DNA of 40,611 nt from Lachnospiraceae bacterium UBA3821 (GTDB taxonomy: Bacteria > Bacillota > Clostridia > Lachnospirales > Lachnospiraceae): contig DFDT01000145.1 of NCBI GenBank assembly GCA_002368865.1, positions 5,721 through 46,331 of the forward strand, written 5' to 3'. A program made the position numbers and the translations under genes. Numbering within the stretch: the stretch's first letter is position 1; each line of letters starts with the position of its first letter. The notes beneath the pieces were generated by a model. That model made no database searches. It worked only from the letters and a program-made list of their open reading frames with translations, and was not told the origin of the DNA. This document shows positions 1 to 9,145 of this stretch, in pieces.

Positions 1-834
1 CAGATGGAGCGCGTGGAGGACGTCATGGAGTATCCGGATGATGTGGGTGTGGCGGATAAGCCTGACAAACCGGAAGATCCTGCGAAGTCTGATAAAGCAG
101 AGAGTATAAAAAAGCTTGGCGGAAATGTGGAGCTGAAACACATCACCTTTGGCTATTCACGGCTTGCGGAGCCCCTGATCAGGGATTTCTCCCTCTCCAT
201 GAAGACTGGCGACCACATTGCGCTTGTGGGCGCATCCGGCTGCGGCAAGTCCACGATCGCCAATCTGATCACCGGTCTGTACCAGCCATGGAGCGGCGAG
301 ATCTTGTTTGACGGCAAGCCCCGAAGCACTTATCCCCGGGACATTATGACCGGATCTCTTGCGGTTGTCGATCAGGACATTATCCTTTTTGAGGATACCA
401 TAGAAAACAATATTAAGATGTGGGACAACACGATCATGGATTTTGAGGTGATCCTGGCAGCCAGAGACGCGCAAATCCATGATGACATCGTGCAGATGCC
501 GGGCGGTTACAGACATAAAATCAGCGCCGGCGGGCGGAATCTGTCCGGCGGGCAGCGGCAGCGGCTGGAGATCGCGCGGGTGCTCGCGCAGGATCCGACC
601 GTCATTATCCTGGACGAGGCCACCAGCGCGCTGGATGCCAAAACGGAGCACGAGGTTGTGAATGCGATTAAGGACAGGGGCATCACCTGCATTGTGATCG
701 CGCATCGGCTGTCCACCATACGGGACTGTGATGAGATCATTGTGCTCGATCACGGCAATGTGGTCGAACGCGGCAGACATGAAGAGCTGCTCCGCGCGGG
801 CGGTGCCTACGCGGAACTGATAGCAAGCGAGTAG
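1..834 (+). CDS. NHLM/NHLP-type peptide export ABC transporter, C-terminal ATPase part (5' truncated by window)
   Basis: This is the nucleotide-binding end of an ABC exporter. The frame is open to base 1, so the true start, the membrane domain and any C39 peptidase domain lie outside the window. Numbering from the ATG at base 4, the ATPase shows Walker A G76-T84 (GASGCGKST), a Q-loop around VDQD 122-125, signature LSGGQ 180-184, Walker B VIILDE 200-205 and H-loop His234. The linker before the ATPase begins ERVEDVMEYP, which I associate with the peptidase/ATPase member of NHLM bacteriocin export pairs (about 700 residues when complete). The next gene starts 11 bases downstream and looks like the second NHLM ABC protein, which supports this reading. 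Precursor peptides and modification enzymes would be expected upstream. ABC exporter ATPase is certain; the NHLM assignment is an inference from the linker and the partner. Confidence 0.85.
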   Translation, partial: QMERVEDVMEYPDDVGVADKPDKPEDPAKSDKAESIKKLGGNVELKHITFGYSRLAEPLIRDFSLSMKTGDHIALVGASGCGKSTIANLITGLYQPWSGEILFDGKPRSTYPRDIMTGSLAVVDQDIILFEDTIENNIKMWDNTIMDFEVILAARDAQIHDDIVQMPGGYRHKISAGGRNLSGGQRQRLEIARVLAQDPTVIILDEATSALDAKTEHEVVNAIKDRGITCIVIAHRLSTIRDCDEIIVLDHGNVVERGRHEELLRAGGAYAELIASE

Positions 835-845
835 AGGAGGAGCAA

Positions 846-3023
846 ATGGGTTGGTTTGAAAATCAGATCCGGGACAGACGGGACGCCGACGAACAGCTCT
901 TGGAGGACTCCCTGATCCGCATTGCAGGCGTGGTCCTGGGCGAAAAAAGCGCGGAGCGCATCGGCGATGAGCGGATCATCACAAAAAACGCGATTGACGA
1001 AATCTTAAAATACTATCACTATAAGCCGACAGAGCTGCCGGAGTCCGTCACGGATGCCGACGGGCAGTTGGACTATTTGCTTCGCCCGCACGGAATGATG
1101 CACCGGAGCGTGGAACTGCAAAAGGGCTGGTACAAGGATGCTTATGGACCGGTGCTTGCTTTCCGCAAGGAGGATGGGAGCGCTGTGGCGCTGCTTCCGG
1201 GAACGATTCACGGCTATTATTTGAAAGACGCAGACTCCGGAAAGACTGTTCGCTTAAATGCGAAGACGGAGCAGCTCTTCGACACGGATGCGATCTGTTT
1301 CTATCGGCCGCTGCCATTAAAAAAGCTCGGTATTCCGGATCTTGTGCTGTATATGAAACGCTGTATCCCGACAAGTGATTTTGTACTGCTTTTGTTTGCT
1401 GCAATCTCGGTATCCGGAGTGGGACTGTTGATCCCGCGCCTTACCAAAGCTTTGACAGGACCGGTATTGAGGAGTGGAAGCGGTAGTGCTTTGATTGGGC
1501 TTGCCGTGTGCCTGATATGCGTATCGCTTTCCTTGCATATGCTCTCCTCGGTCAGCGCCATGCTGGGCAGCCGTCTGGAAACTAAGGTTTCCCTGGGCGT
1601 GCAGGCATCCATGATGATGCGCCTCATGTCGCTGCCGGCAGGATTTTTCAGACGGTACAGTCCAGGTGAGTTGAAAAGCCGCGCCATGTCAGTGAACCAG
1701 CTGTGCTCCATGCTGATGGGGATTGTAATGACTACGGGACTGACAAGCCTTACTTCGCTTTTATATGTCACGCAGATCTTCCGCTTTGCGCCGGCGCTGG
1801 TGGTACCCTCTCTGCTCATCGTTGGGGTGACAGTAGGGTTTTCGGTGGTCACGACCTTTGTGCAGGTCGGCATCAACAGGCGGCTCATGGAACGGTCGGC
1901 AAAGGAAGCCGGCATGAGTTATTCCATGATCTCCGGCATCCGGAAGATCAAGCTGTCGGGTGCGGAAAAACGCGTCTTTGCCAAGTGGCTGGGGATTTAT
2001 GCCGATGGAGCGGAGCTTGTCTATAACATGCCGATGTTTATCAGGGCAAACGCTGCCATCAACACCGGGATTTCCCTTGTTTCCACCATGATCCTATACT
2101 ATCTTGCGGTGAGAAGCGGACTGAGTCAGTCCTCGTACTTTGCTTTTACGGCTGCCTATGGATCACTTATGGGCGCCTTCACCATGCTCTCAGAAACGGC
2201 CATGACCGGGGCACAGATCAGACCGATCCTTGAGATGGCGGAGCCGTTTCTGCAGGCAGAGCCGGAGCTGCAGGCAAATAAGGAGATCGTTACGAGCTTA
2301 AACGGCGGCATAGAGCTTGACCACGTGAGCTTCCGCTATGAGAAGGATTCGCCTTATGTTTTAAATGACCTTTCCCTGAAGATAAAGCCCGGCGAGTATG
2401 TAGCCATTGTCGGCCGGACGGGCTGCGGCAAATCCACGATCATGCGCCTCCTGCTGGGTTTTGAAAAGCCGGAAAAGGGTGCAATCTACTACGACGGCAG
2501 GGATATCGAGAGCCTGGATATAGGGTCCCTGCGCCGAAAAATCGGCACCGTGATGCAGCAGGGTGATTTGATCCAGGGCGACATATACTCCAATATTGTG
2601 CTCACAGCTCCGGGGCTTACGGTCGACGAGGCGTGGGATGCCGCGGAGAAGGCCGGAATCGCAGACGATATCCGCTCTATGCCTATGGGAATGTACACCA
2701 TGGTCAGCGAGGGCGGCAGAGGCATTTCCGGCGGGCAGAAGCAGCGGCTCATGATCGCCCGCGCCATTGCGCCGAAGCCGAAGCTTTTGCTTTTGGACGA
2801 GGCGACCAGTGCTCTCGATAACAAAACGCAAAAGCAGGTGTCCGATGCTCTGGACGCCATGGGATGTACCCGTGTGGTGATCGCCCACAGGCTGTCCACC
2901 ATCCGAAATTGTGACCGCATCCTGGTGATGGAGGGGGGGCAGATCGTGGAGAACGGAAGCTATGACGAACTGATCGGGAAAAATGGTTATTTCGCCGATC
3001 TTGTGGAGCGGCAGAGGGTATGA
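846..3023 (+). CDS. NHLM/NHLP-type bacteriocin export ABC transporter, permease/ATPase protein
   Basis: A 725-residue protein predicted to export a leader-bearing peptide together with the preceding gene. The start is well placed: AGGAGG at 835-840 lies 5 bases before the ATG. Residues 1 to about 170 are a soluble N-terminal region with no peptidase Cys/His motif, which fits the second (non-peptidase) ABC protein of NHLM systems. Hydrophobic helices follow between about 175 and 450, then an ATPase domain. This has Walker A near 522-530 (GRTGCGKST), a variant signature ISGGQ near 627-631 instead of LSGGQ, Walker B LLLLDE near 647-652 and an H-loop His near 681. It probably forms a heterodimer with the upstream ATPase, since the two genes are 11 bases apart. 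The substrate is unknown because no precursor gene is in the window. Confidence 0.85.
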   Translation: MGWFENQIRDRRDADEQLLEDSLIRIAGVVLGEKSAERIGDERIITKNAIDEILKYYHYKPTELPESVTDADGQLDYLLRPHGMMHRSVELQKGWYKDAYGPVLAFRKEDGSAVALLPGTIHGYYLKDADSGKTVRLNAKTEQLFDTDAICFYRPLPLKKLGIPDLVLYMKRCIPTSDFVLLLFAAISVSGVGLLIPRLTKALTGPVLRSGSGSALIGLAVCLICVSLSLHMLSSVSAMLGSRLETKVSLGVQASMMMRLMSLPAGFFRRYSPGELKSRAMSVNQLCSMLMGIVMTTGLTSLTSLLYVTQIFRFAPALVVPSLLIVGVTVGFSVVTTFVQVGINRRLMERSAKEAGMSYSMISGIRKIKLSGAEKRVFAKWLGIYADGAELVYNMPMFIRANAAINTGISLVSTMILYYLAVRSGLSQSSYFAFTAAYGSLMGAFTMLSETAMTGAQIRPILEMAEPFLQAEPELQANKEIVTSLNGGIELDHVSFRYEKDSPYVLNDLSLKIKPGEYVAIVGRTGCGKSTIMRLLLGFEKPEKGAIYYDGRDIESLDIGSLRRKIGTVMQQGDLIQGDIYSNIVLTAPGLTVDEAWDAAEKAGIADDIRSMPMGMYTMVSEGGRGISGGQKQRLMIARAIAPKPKLLLLDEATSALDNKTQKQVSDALDAMGCTRVVIAHRLSTIRNCDRILVMEGGQIVENGSYDELIGKNGYFADLVERQRV

Positions 3024-3067
3024 TGTATGGAAATCATGTTAAATTTTTTAATTCTTTTGCAGAAATA

Positions 3068-3095
3068 TAGATTTTTTGGTAAAGTCTGTTATAAT
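3068..3095 (+). promoter_or_regulatory. Extended -10 promoter for the 3229-9124 unit
   Basis: TGTTATAAT at 3087-3095 combines a perfect TATAAT (3090-3095) with the TGn extension. The -35 region (TAGATT around 3068-3073) is poor, as is common for extended -10 promoters. It lies after the stop of the NHLM gene in an AT-rich spacer and would give a leader of about 125 bases before the ATG at 3229. I see no known riboswitch in that leader. Confidence 0.65.
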
Positions 3096-3228
3096 TAGAT
3101 AAATAATTAACAAGAGACACCCCAAAGTGATAGAGTGCTTCTGTAAGAAAAGCTGTATTGTGGGAGCCTTGGAGTAAAGGGTGATGCTTTGCAGGAAAAA
3201 GGTGATAGGGCAGGAGGAAGGACAGAAG

Positions 3229-5529
3229 ATGAAAAAAATGATCATGTTGCTGGCGGTGCTTATCCCGCTGGCAGTACTTATCCCATTTGGGAGTGTTGCC
3301 GGAGCTGAGGGAGATATTTTCGATTACAACGGCAGGCGCATGGGTATTGTGACGGGCTCAAGCTTTGAGGCTGCCACGCTGGAGAATTATCCCGACAGTG
3401 AGTATCTTTATTTCAATTCCAACAGCGATGTGGTAACTGCCCTGACCAACAACAAAATCGACGGCTTCCTGGGTGACGAACCTGCGATTCGCATGATGTG
3501 TCAGGAAGAGCCGAAAATGACCTATTTGCATGAAATGCTGACACATGATGATTACGCATTCGGCTTTGGCAAGGATTCCGAGAGGGCGGATCGTATCAGG
3601 GGGCAATTCAATGAAATGCTGGCGGATATTCAGGCTGACGGTACGATGGATGCCATGCTGGACAAGTGGTTCGGCAAGGATGAGAGTGTCAAAGTCGTAG
3701 ATCTGTCCACGGGATATTCCGGAGAAAACGGCAAACTGAATGTGATAACCACGGCTACGGACATGCCCTTCTCCTATGTCAAGGATAATCAATATGTCGG
3801 ACTGAGCATCGAACTGGTGGAGCAGTTCTGCCGTCGCTACGGCTATACGCCGGTTATCGAGGATGCGGATTTTGCGGCCCGCATTCCGGCTCTGGTCAGC
3901 GGCAAATACGATATGTGTGCCTCATCCATGGCGATTACGGAGGAGCGCAAGGAGAGCATCAACTTCTCCGAACCATTCTATCATGGCGGCATTGTACTGG
4001 CAGTGCGGGTCTCGGATCTGGATGGAACCGCTCAGGCTCAGGAGGGGGGCGATGACAGTTCGTCCGGCGCCGCATCGGAGGTTAGACCGGAGTTTACCGA
4101 TTTTTCCGAGCTTTCCGGTAAGACTGTCTCCATGCTCACCGGCGCGCCCTTTGAGGAGCTGGTGAAAAGCAAAGCTCCGGATGTGGGGGAGTTTACCTTC
4201 TTCAACAGTACTCCGGATATGATACAGGCGCTCAAGACGCAGAAAACAGATGCCTTCCTGATGAACAATGCCGTCGGCCAGCTGGCACTCAACAGAAACC
4301 CTGACCTTGCACTGTTTCCCCGGAATCTTCAGGACGGTGCTTTCGGCATCGCGTTTGCCAAGGGCGATGCCCGCAGGGACGAATGGCAGACTGCCTACGA
4401 TTCGATCCCTGAGTCTGAGATCCGGCAGGCATGGGATAAGTGGACAGGGGCGGACGATAGCATCAAAAGCCTTCCCGAACAGGACTGGACAGGCGTGAAT
4501 GGAACAGTCCGGGTGGCGGTGTGTGATACGCTGGAGCCTATGAGCTACGTCGGTGGAGACGGTGAGTTGAAGGGCTTTGATCTTGAGGTTATCCTGATGG
4601 TCGCGCGCAGGCTGGATGTGAAAGTGGAGTTTACCGGCATGGAGTTCTCAGCCATTCTGGCTGCTGTGCAGTCGGGGAAGGCTGACATGGGCGCGGGCAG
4701 TATCATCATCACCGCGGAACGTGCGGAAGCGGTGGATTTTCTGGAATATTATCCGGCGGCCTTTGTGCTCATCGTGCGGACAGTCAGGGTTTCCCAGACA
4801 GAGGCCGATTCCCTTTTTAGCGGCATCCGATCCAGCTTCGACAAGACCTTCCTCCGCGAAGGACGCTGGAAGCTGTTTGTCGCAGGCATTGGGACGACGA
4901 TGCTCATCACGCTGCTTGCCATTCTGTTTGGTACGATTTTGGGATTTGCTGTGTTCATGCTGTGCAGAAACGGTAATCCCGTGGCGAACCTCATCACCCG
5001 CTTTTGCCTGTGGCTGGTGCAGGGGATGCCGATGGTCGTCCTGCTGATGATCCTTTATTACATCATCTTCGGCTCAATCGTCATAAGCGGCGTCGCCGTG
5101 GCGGTGATCGGCTTCACGCTCACCTTTGGTGCGGCGGTGTTTGGACTGTTGAAGATGGGCGTTGGCGCGGTGGACAACGGTCAGTATGAAGCCGCATACG
5201 CGTTGGGCTATTCCAATTACAGGACATTCTTCAAGATCATCCTGCCTCAGGCTCTGCCTCATGTGCTGTCTGCCTACAAGGGAGAGATCGTGGGTCTGAT
5301 CAAGGCTACGGCTATCGTGGGCTACATTGCCGTGCAGGATCTGACCAAGATGGGAGATATTGTGCGAAGCCGGACCTATGAGGCATTCTTCCCGTTGATC
5401 GCGGTGACGGTCATCTATTTCGTGCTGGAGGGTCTGCTCGGGTTCCTTGTGAGCAGGATCAGCGTCAATCTGAATCCGAAGCGCCGCAAGCCGGCAGATA
5501 TCCTGAGGGGGGTGAAGACTGATGATTAG
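3229..5529 (+). CDS. Polar amino acid-type ABC transporter: permuted SBP_bac_3 halves fused to permease
   Basis: A 766-residue fusion of extracytoplasmic substrate-binding segments with a HisM/GlnP-type permease, probably for amino acids or related small molecules. The ATG at 3229 is chosen because a signal sequence (MKK then a hydrophobic run to about 22) follows and AAGGA lies at 3218-3222. The binding segments come in an unusual order. A second-half segment (about 35-154, ending DKWFG) is followed by a first-half segment (about 169-264), a second-half segment (about 295-411) and a lone first-half segment (about 423-520). Membrane helices then run from about 544 to 749, with the EAA loop EAAYALGYSNYR near 655 that docks on the ATPase. 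The gene overlaps the ATPase gene by 8 bases, so the two are translationally coupled. The substrate cannot be told from the sequence. Confidence 0.88.
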   Translation: MKKMIMLLAVLIPLAVLIPFGSVAGAEGDIFDYNGRRMGIVTGSSFEAATLENYPDSEYLYFNSNSDVVTALTNNKIDGFLGDEPAIRMMCQEEPKMTYLHEMLTHDDYAFGFGKDSERADRIRGQFNEMLADIQADGTMDAMLDKWFGKDESVKVVDLSTGYSGENGKLNVITTATDMPFSYVKDNQYVGLSIELVEQFCRRYGYTPVIEDADFAARIPALVSGKYDMCASSMAITEERKESINFSEPFYHGGIVLAVRVSDLDGTAQAQEGGDDSSSGAASEVRPEFTDFSELSGKTVSMLTGAPFEELVKSKAPDVGEFTFFNSTPDMIQALKTQKTDAFLMNNAVGQLALNRNPDLALFPRNLQDGAFGIAFAKGDARRDEWQTAYDSIPESEIRQAWDKWTGADDSIKSLPEQDWTGVNGTVRVAVCDTLEPMSYVGGDGELKGFDLEVILMVARRLDVKVEFTGMEFSAILAAVQSGKADMGAGSIIITAERAEAVDFLEYYPAAFVLIVRTVRVSQTEADSLFSGIRSSFDKTFLREGRWKLFVAGIGTTMLITLLAILFGTILGFAVFMLCRNGNPVANLITRFCLWLVQGMPMVVLLMILYYIIFGSIVISGVAVAVIGFTLTFGAAVFGLLKMGVGAVDNGQYEAAYALGYSNYRTFFKIILPQALPHVLSAYKGEIVGLIKATAIVGYIAVQDLTKMGDIVRSRTYEAFFPLIAVTVIYFVLEGLLGFLVSRISVNLNPKRRKPADILRGVKTDD

Positions 5530-6628
5530 AATCGAGCATTTAAAGAAGCAATATCCGAATGTCACGCCGCTTAAGGACGTGAACGTGGAGATCCACGACG
5601 GCGATGTGATCTCTGTTATCGGCCCGTCCGGCACAGGTAAGAGTACGCTGCTGCGCTGCATCAATCAGCTGGAAAAGCCCACAGCGGGTAAAATCCGGGT
5701 AGATGATCTGGAAATCACCGCCCCCGGGTGCGATATGAACAAGGTGCGTCAGAAGATGGGCATGGTGTTCCAGAGCTTCAATCTGTTTGGGCACAAGACC
5801 GTGATCGAGAATATCATGCTGGCTCCGATGGATCTGCTGGGGATGTCTAAGCAGGAGGCTTATGACACCGGCATGAAGCTTCTGCGCACGGTGGGACTGG
5901 CGGAGAAGGCGCTGAACTACCCGGATGAATTGTCCGGCGGACAGAAACAGCGTATCGCCATTGCGCGGACGCTTGCCATGGATCCGGATGTGATATTGCT
6001 GGATGAGCCTACCAGCGCCCTGGATCCTACGATGGTGGGAGAGGTGCAGGCGGTCATCCGTGATCTTGCCGGAACCGGCAAGACTATGATGATCGTCACA
6101 CATGAGATGAATTTCGCCAGGGCGATCAGCAACCGTGTGTTCTACATGGACGAGGGCGGTGTGTATGAGGATGGCACGCCGGAGCAGATATTTGACCATC
6201 CGAAGCGGGAGAATACCCGCCGCTTCGTGCGCAGGCTGAAGGTGCTTGAGCTGCATATTGAGAACCGGGATTATGATTTCCTCGGCATGGCCGGTGAAAT
6301 TGAGCGGTATTGCAGTAAGAACCAAATCGCGCCGAAGCTGGCAAACCGCGTCCAGTTGGTCTTTGAGGAAACGACGCAGCTTCTGGTGCCCCTTCTTAAG
6401 ACCCCGCATATCCAGGCGGTCTGTGAATACTCCGAGCAGACTTTGGGGGCGGAATGGATGTTCCGATATGCTGGTCCCAAGATGGATCTGACGCGGTCAG
6501 ATGATGAGCTGGGTCTTACGGTATTGAAGGGTATGTCAGAGAGCATGGATTACGCCTGGAAGGAGGCTGAACCGCTGCCAAACAGCCTGCATATCAGAAT
6601 CTCGGGAGGAGGAAAGGGTGATGAGTGA
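5522..6628 (+). CDS. Polar amino acid ABC transporter ATPase with C-terminal RsbW-like (HATPase) domain
   Basis: Residues 1 to about 240 are a GlnQ/HisP-type ATPase with Walker A 34-42 (GPSGTGKST), Q-loop near Q84, LSGGQ 137-141, Walker B VILLDE 157-162 and His194. Stand-alone GlnQ proteins end at about this point. Here about 128 more residues follow. They contain LANRVQLVFEETTQLL (273-288), resembling the N-box helix of GHKL/RsbW ATPases with Gln where the Asn should be, and DDELGLTVLKGMSESMDYAW (327-346), resembling the G2-box helix of anti-sigma kinases. A clear DxG box is missing, so ATP binding by this part is doubtful. The overlaps of 8 bases with both neighbours make it the centre of a coupled operon. 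The ATPase call is firm; the RsbW-like call rests on pattern recognition. Confidence 0.85.
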   Translation: MIRIEHLKKQYPNVTPLKDVNVEIHDGDVISVIGPSGTGKSTLLRCINQLEKPTAGKIRVDDLEITAPGCDMNKVRQKMGMVFQSFNLFGHKTVIENIMLAPMDLLGMSKQEAYDTGMKLLRTVGLAEKALNYPDELSGGQKQRIAIARTLAMDPDVILLDEPTSALDPTMVGEVQAVIRDLAGTGKTMMIVTHEMNFARAISNRVFYMDEGGVYEDGTPEQIFDHPKRENTRRFVRRLKVLELHIENRDYDFLGMAGEIERYCSKNQIAPKLANRVQLVFEETTQLLVPLLKTPHIQAVCEYSEQTLGAEWMFRYAGPKMDLTRSDDELGLTVLKGMSESMDYAWKEAEPLPNSLHIRISGGGKGDE

Positions 6629-7370
6629 GATGAAAATGTATCAGGTATCAACGCTGCAGGCTCTTATGCTCGGATATTCGAGAGCTGTCATATCCGTATC
6701 AGAGCTGCTTAGCCACGGCAATATCGGGCTTGGAACATTCACGGATGTGGATGGTGAAATGATCGTACTGGACGGCTCCTGTTACAGGGCAATGGAAAAC
6801 GGAGATATTGCGACAGCTGAGCCGGACAGGGGCGTTCCTTTTTCTACGGTCTGTACGATGACAGACAGTAAGCCTATGGAATTTGGTTTCATGAATAATA
6901 TTGAGGAGCTGAAGACGGCGCTCAATAATATTATTGATTCCCACTTTGGTCTCAACAGTATGCATATGGCACATATCGAAGGGGAATTTGAGGTGGTTGA
7001 CGCCAGATCGGAATCAGGCTATGAGTCCGTGCATGTGGACTTGAAGACGATACTGGGAAAGACACAGAAGGCATTTAAATTTGAAAAGATCAAGGGAACC
7101 CTTGTCTGCGTGTATTTTCCGGATTATATGGACGGGATCAATGCGGCCGGTTGGCATCTGCATTTCATATCCGATGACAGGAAGCATGGCGGGCATGTGT
7201 TTGACATTATCATGAAGTCAGGGAAAGGGCAGATTTCTAAAATTAATTCGATAGAGTTGAAGTTGCCGGATGAGCCGATCTTTGACACTTATTCCTTAAA
7301 GAAGGCTTCGGAAGAAGCGATAAAGGAAGTCGAGCAGGGAAATGGCAACGGATCAGGAGGTAAGCAATGA
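6621..7370 (+). CDS. budA: Alpha-acetolactate decarboxylase
   Basis: Predicted to convert 2-acetolactate to acetoin and CO2 (EC 4.1.1.5), drawing on pyruvate-derived or branched-chain amino acid intermediates in the cytoplasm. The 249-residue length is normal for the family. The zinc ligands fit: H179-x-H181 and H192 in GWHLHFISDDRKHGGHV have the same 2 and 11 residue spacing known in Bacillus-type enzymes. E46 (DGEMIV) and R129 fit the conserved Glu and Arg of the active site. The ATG at 6621 is preferred over the GTG at 6618 because GGAGGA at 6606-6611 is better spaced. It overlaps the ATPase gene by 8 bases and the next gene by ATGA. No acetolactate synthase is next to it, and an operon with an amino acid transporter is unusual. 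Confidence 0.88.
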   Translation: MSEMKMYQVSTLQALMLGYSRAVISVSELLSHGNIGLGTFTDVDGEMIVLDGSCYRAMENGDIATAEPDRGVPFSTVCTMTDSKPMEFGFMNNIEELKTALNNIIDSHFGLNSMHMAHIEGEFEVVDARSESGYESVHVDLKTILGKTQKAFKFEKIKGTLVCVYFPDYMDGINAAGWHLHFISDDRKHGGHVFDIIMKSGKGQISKINSIELKLPDEPIFDTYSLKKASEEAIKEVEQGNGNGSGGKQ

Positions 7371-9124
7371 AAAATATGAAAAATAAAACAATATATCTCT
7401 TTATCATGGCAATGCTGCTTAGCATCGTGCCTGCAGGGTGCGCACAAACCGCCGCACCGCAAACAGAGACTAAGACAGGCGCAGAGTATCAGGAAGAGAT
7501 CGGGGAAACAAAAGAAGCAGCAGAAACAAAAGAAGCTGCCAAGATCGAAAAGAATGGCGAGACTTACATCCTCTGCACCAGTGACATACATTGTGGCGTG
7601 GATCAGGGCTTTGGCTATGCAGGCTTAAGTCAGGTGCGTGACACGCTTGAAACACAGGGATACGAGGTTATCCTGATAGATGACGGCGATTCAATCCAGG
7701 GGGAGCCGATGGGGGCTTTTACCAAGGGCGAATCTATTATAAAGCTTATGAATACCGTGGGTTATGATGTGGCGATTCCCGGAAATCACGAATTTGATTA
7801 TGGTATGGACCGGTTTTTGGAGCTTACCGAAATGGCCGATTTTCCGTATATAAGCTGCAATTTTAATCATCAGGGAGAGCCGGTTTTTGAACCCTATCTC
7901 ATCAAAGAGGTGAATGGATTGAAAATCGGTTTTGTCGGCATAACCACTCCGGAGACGATAAGCTCGTCCACACCAACCTATTTTATGGATGAATCGGGCG
8001 AATATGTATATGATTTTATGGGTGATGCATCAGGTGAGAAGCTGTATGAAGCCGTACAAAAAGCAGTTGACAGCGCAAGGGAAGACGGAGCGGCTTATGT
8101 ATATGTCATGGCGCATCTTGGGAATGAGGCAAAATGTGAGCCGTGGACTTATGCCGATGTCATTTCTCATACTAATGGTATTGATGTGTTTTTTGACGGG
8201 CACAGTCATGATACGGATATTATCAGGATGAAAAACAAGGACGGAGAAGAGGTTGTTCGTGTGGCTGTCGGAACCAAGATGTCCCATATTGGTTATAGTC
8301 TGATTGATGCGGATGGAGAGATTGATGATACGGGAAGCTGGAGCTGGCCGAACAAGACCTCCGCCCCCGAACTTTTGTCCATAGAGAATGCCGTCAGGGA
8401 CAGTGTCGAAGCGGAAAAGGCAAATTATTCCGAAATACTCGACAAGGTGGTGGCGAAATCCGATGTTGAGCTTACGATATATGATCCTGAAGAGAAAAAT
8501 GAGAACGGAGGTCCTATCCGTATGGTTCGTCGTGCCGAGACCAATCTCGGAGACCTTGTGACCGATGCTTATCGCATACAGATGGGCGCTGATGTGGCGA
8601 TAGCGAACGGCGGCTCCATAAGAGTGAATATCGAGAAGGGTGATATTACCTATGGAAATATCCTGAAGGTGCATCCTTACGGCAACATGATGAGTATTGT
8701 GAAGGTTACCGGACAGGATATACTGGACGCGCTTGAATGGGGCGCTGCCGAGGTGCCCGGGGAGAACGGAGGCTTTTTACAGGTATCAGGTATGACCTAT
8801 GAGATTGACAGCAGCGTGGATTCTACCTGTACAAAGGATGAAAACGGGATGTTTATCGGCGTCAGCGGTGAAAGAAGAGTCAAAAATGTGATGGTAGGGG
8901 ATGAACCTATCGACCCTCAAAGGACATACACCCTTACTACAAATAATTACACATTGTTCGAGCATGGCGACGGGTTTACGATGTTTGATAGTGCCAAGGT
9001 TATAGAGGATAGCACGAGGCTGGATAATCAGGTTTTGATTGACTATATCAAGGACACTTTAAACGGGACAATCGGAGAAGCGTATGCAGATCCCTATGGC
9101 GCAGGCAGGATAGTGATTAAATGA
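7367..9124 (+). CDS. Secreted or lipid-anchored bifunctional 5'-nucleotidase / metallophosphoesterase
   Basis: A 585-residue enzyme of the UshA/YfkN-like calcineurin family, likely removing phosphate from nucleotides outside the membrane. The N-terminus is a signal sequence ending VPAGC with Cys25. Pro at -3 is not ideal for a lipobox, so it may be a lipoprotein or simply secreted. A charged Glu/Lys-rich linker (38-62) follows. Metal motifs are D73-x-H75, the GD box near D107, GNHEFDYG (139-146), a His in VMAHLGNE and GHSHD. The C-terminal 5'-nucleotidase domain shows TNLGDLVTDAYR and ANGGSIR, the latter typical of the substrate pocket. It starts on an ATGA overlap with the decarboxylase gene. 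Exact substrates cannot be read from the sequence. Confidence 0.9.
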   Translation: MKNMKNKTIYLFIMAMLLSIVPAGCAQTAAPQTETKTGAEYQEEIGETKEAAETKEAAKIEKNGETYILCTSDIHCGVDQGFGYAGLSQVRDTLETQGYEVILIDDGDSIQGEPMGAFTKGESIIKLMNTVGYDVAIPGNHEFDYGMDRFLELTEMADFPYISCNFNHQGEPVFEPYLIKEVNGLKIGFVGITTPETISSSTPTYFMDESGEYVYDFMGDASGEKLYEAVQKAVDSAREDGAAYVYVMAHLGNEAKCEPWTYADVISHTNGIDVFFDGHSHDTDIIRMKNKDGEEVVRVAVGTKMSHIGYSLIDADGEIDDTGSWSWPNKTSAPELLSIENAVRDSVEAEKANYSEILDKVVAKSDVELTIYDPEEKNENGGPIRMVRRAETNLGDLVTDAYRIQMGADVAIANGGSIRVNIEKGDITYGNILKVHPYGNMMSIVKVTGQDILDALEWGAAEVPGENGGFLQVSGMTYEIDSSVDSTCTKDENGMFIGVSGERRVKNVMVGDEPIDPQRTYTLTTNNYTLFEHGDGFTMFDSAKVIEDSTRLDNQVLIDYIKDTLNGTIGEAYADPYGAGRIVIK

Positions 9125-9145
9125 TAAGGCGGCAAAAACTCATTT

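Noticed and set aside
157..780. 207-residue minus-strand frame opposite the NHLM ATPase
   Set aside because: The opposite strand encodes all ABC motifs; the minus frame has no motif and no ribosome binding site.
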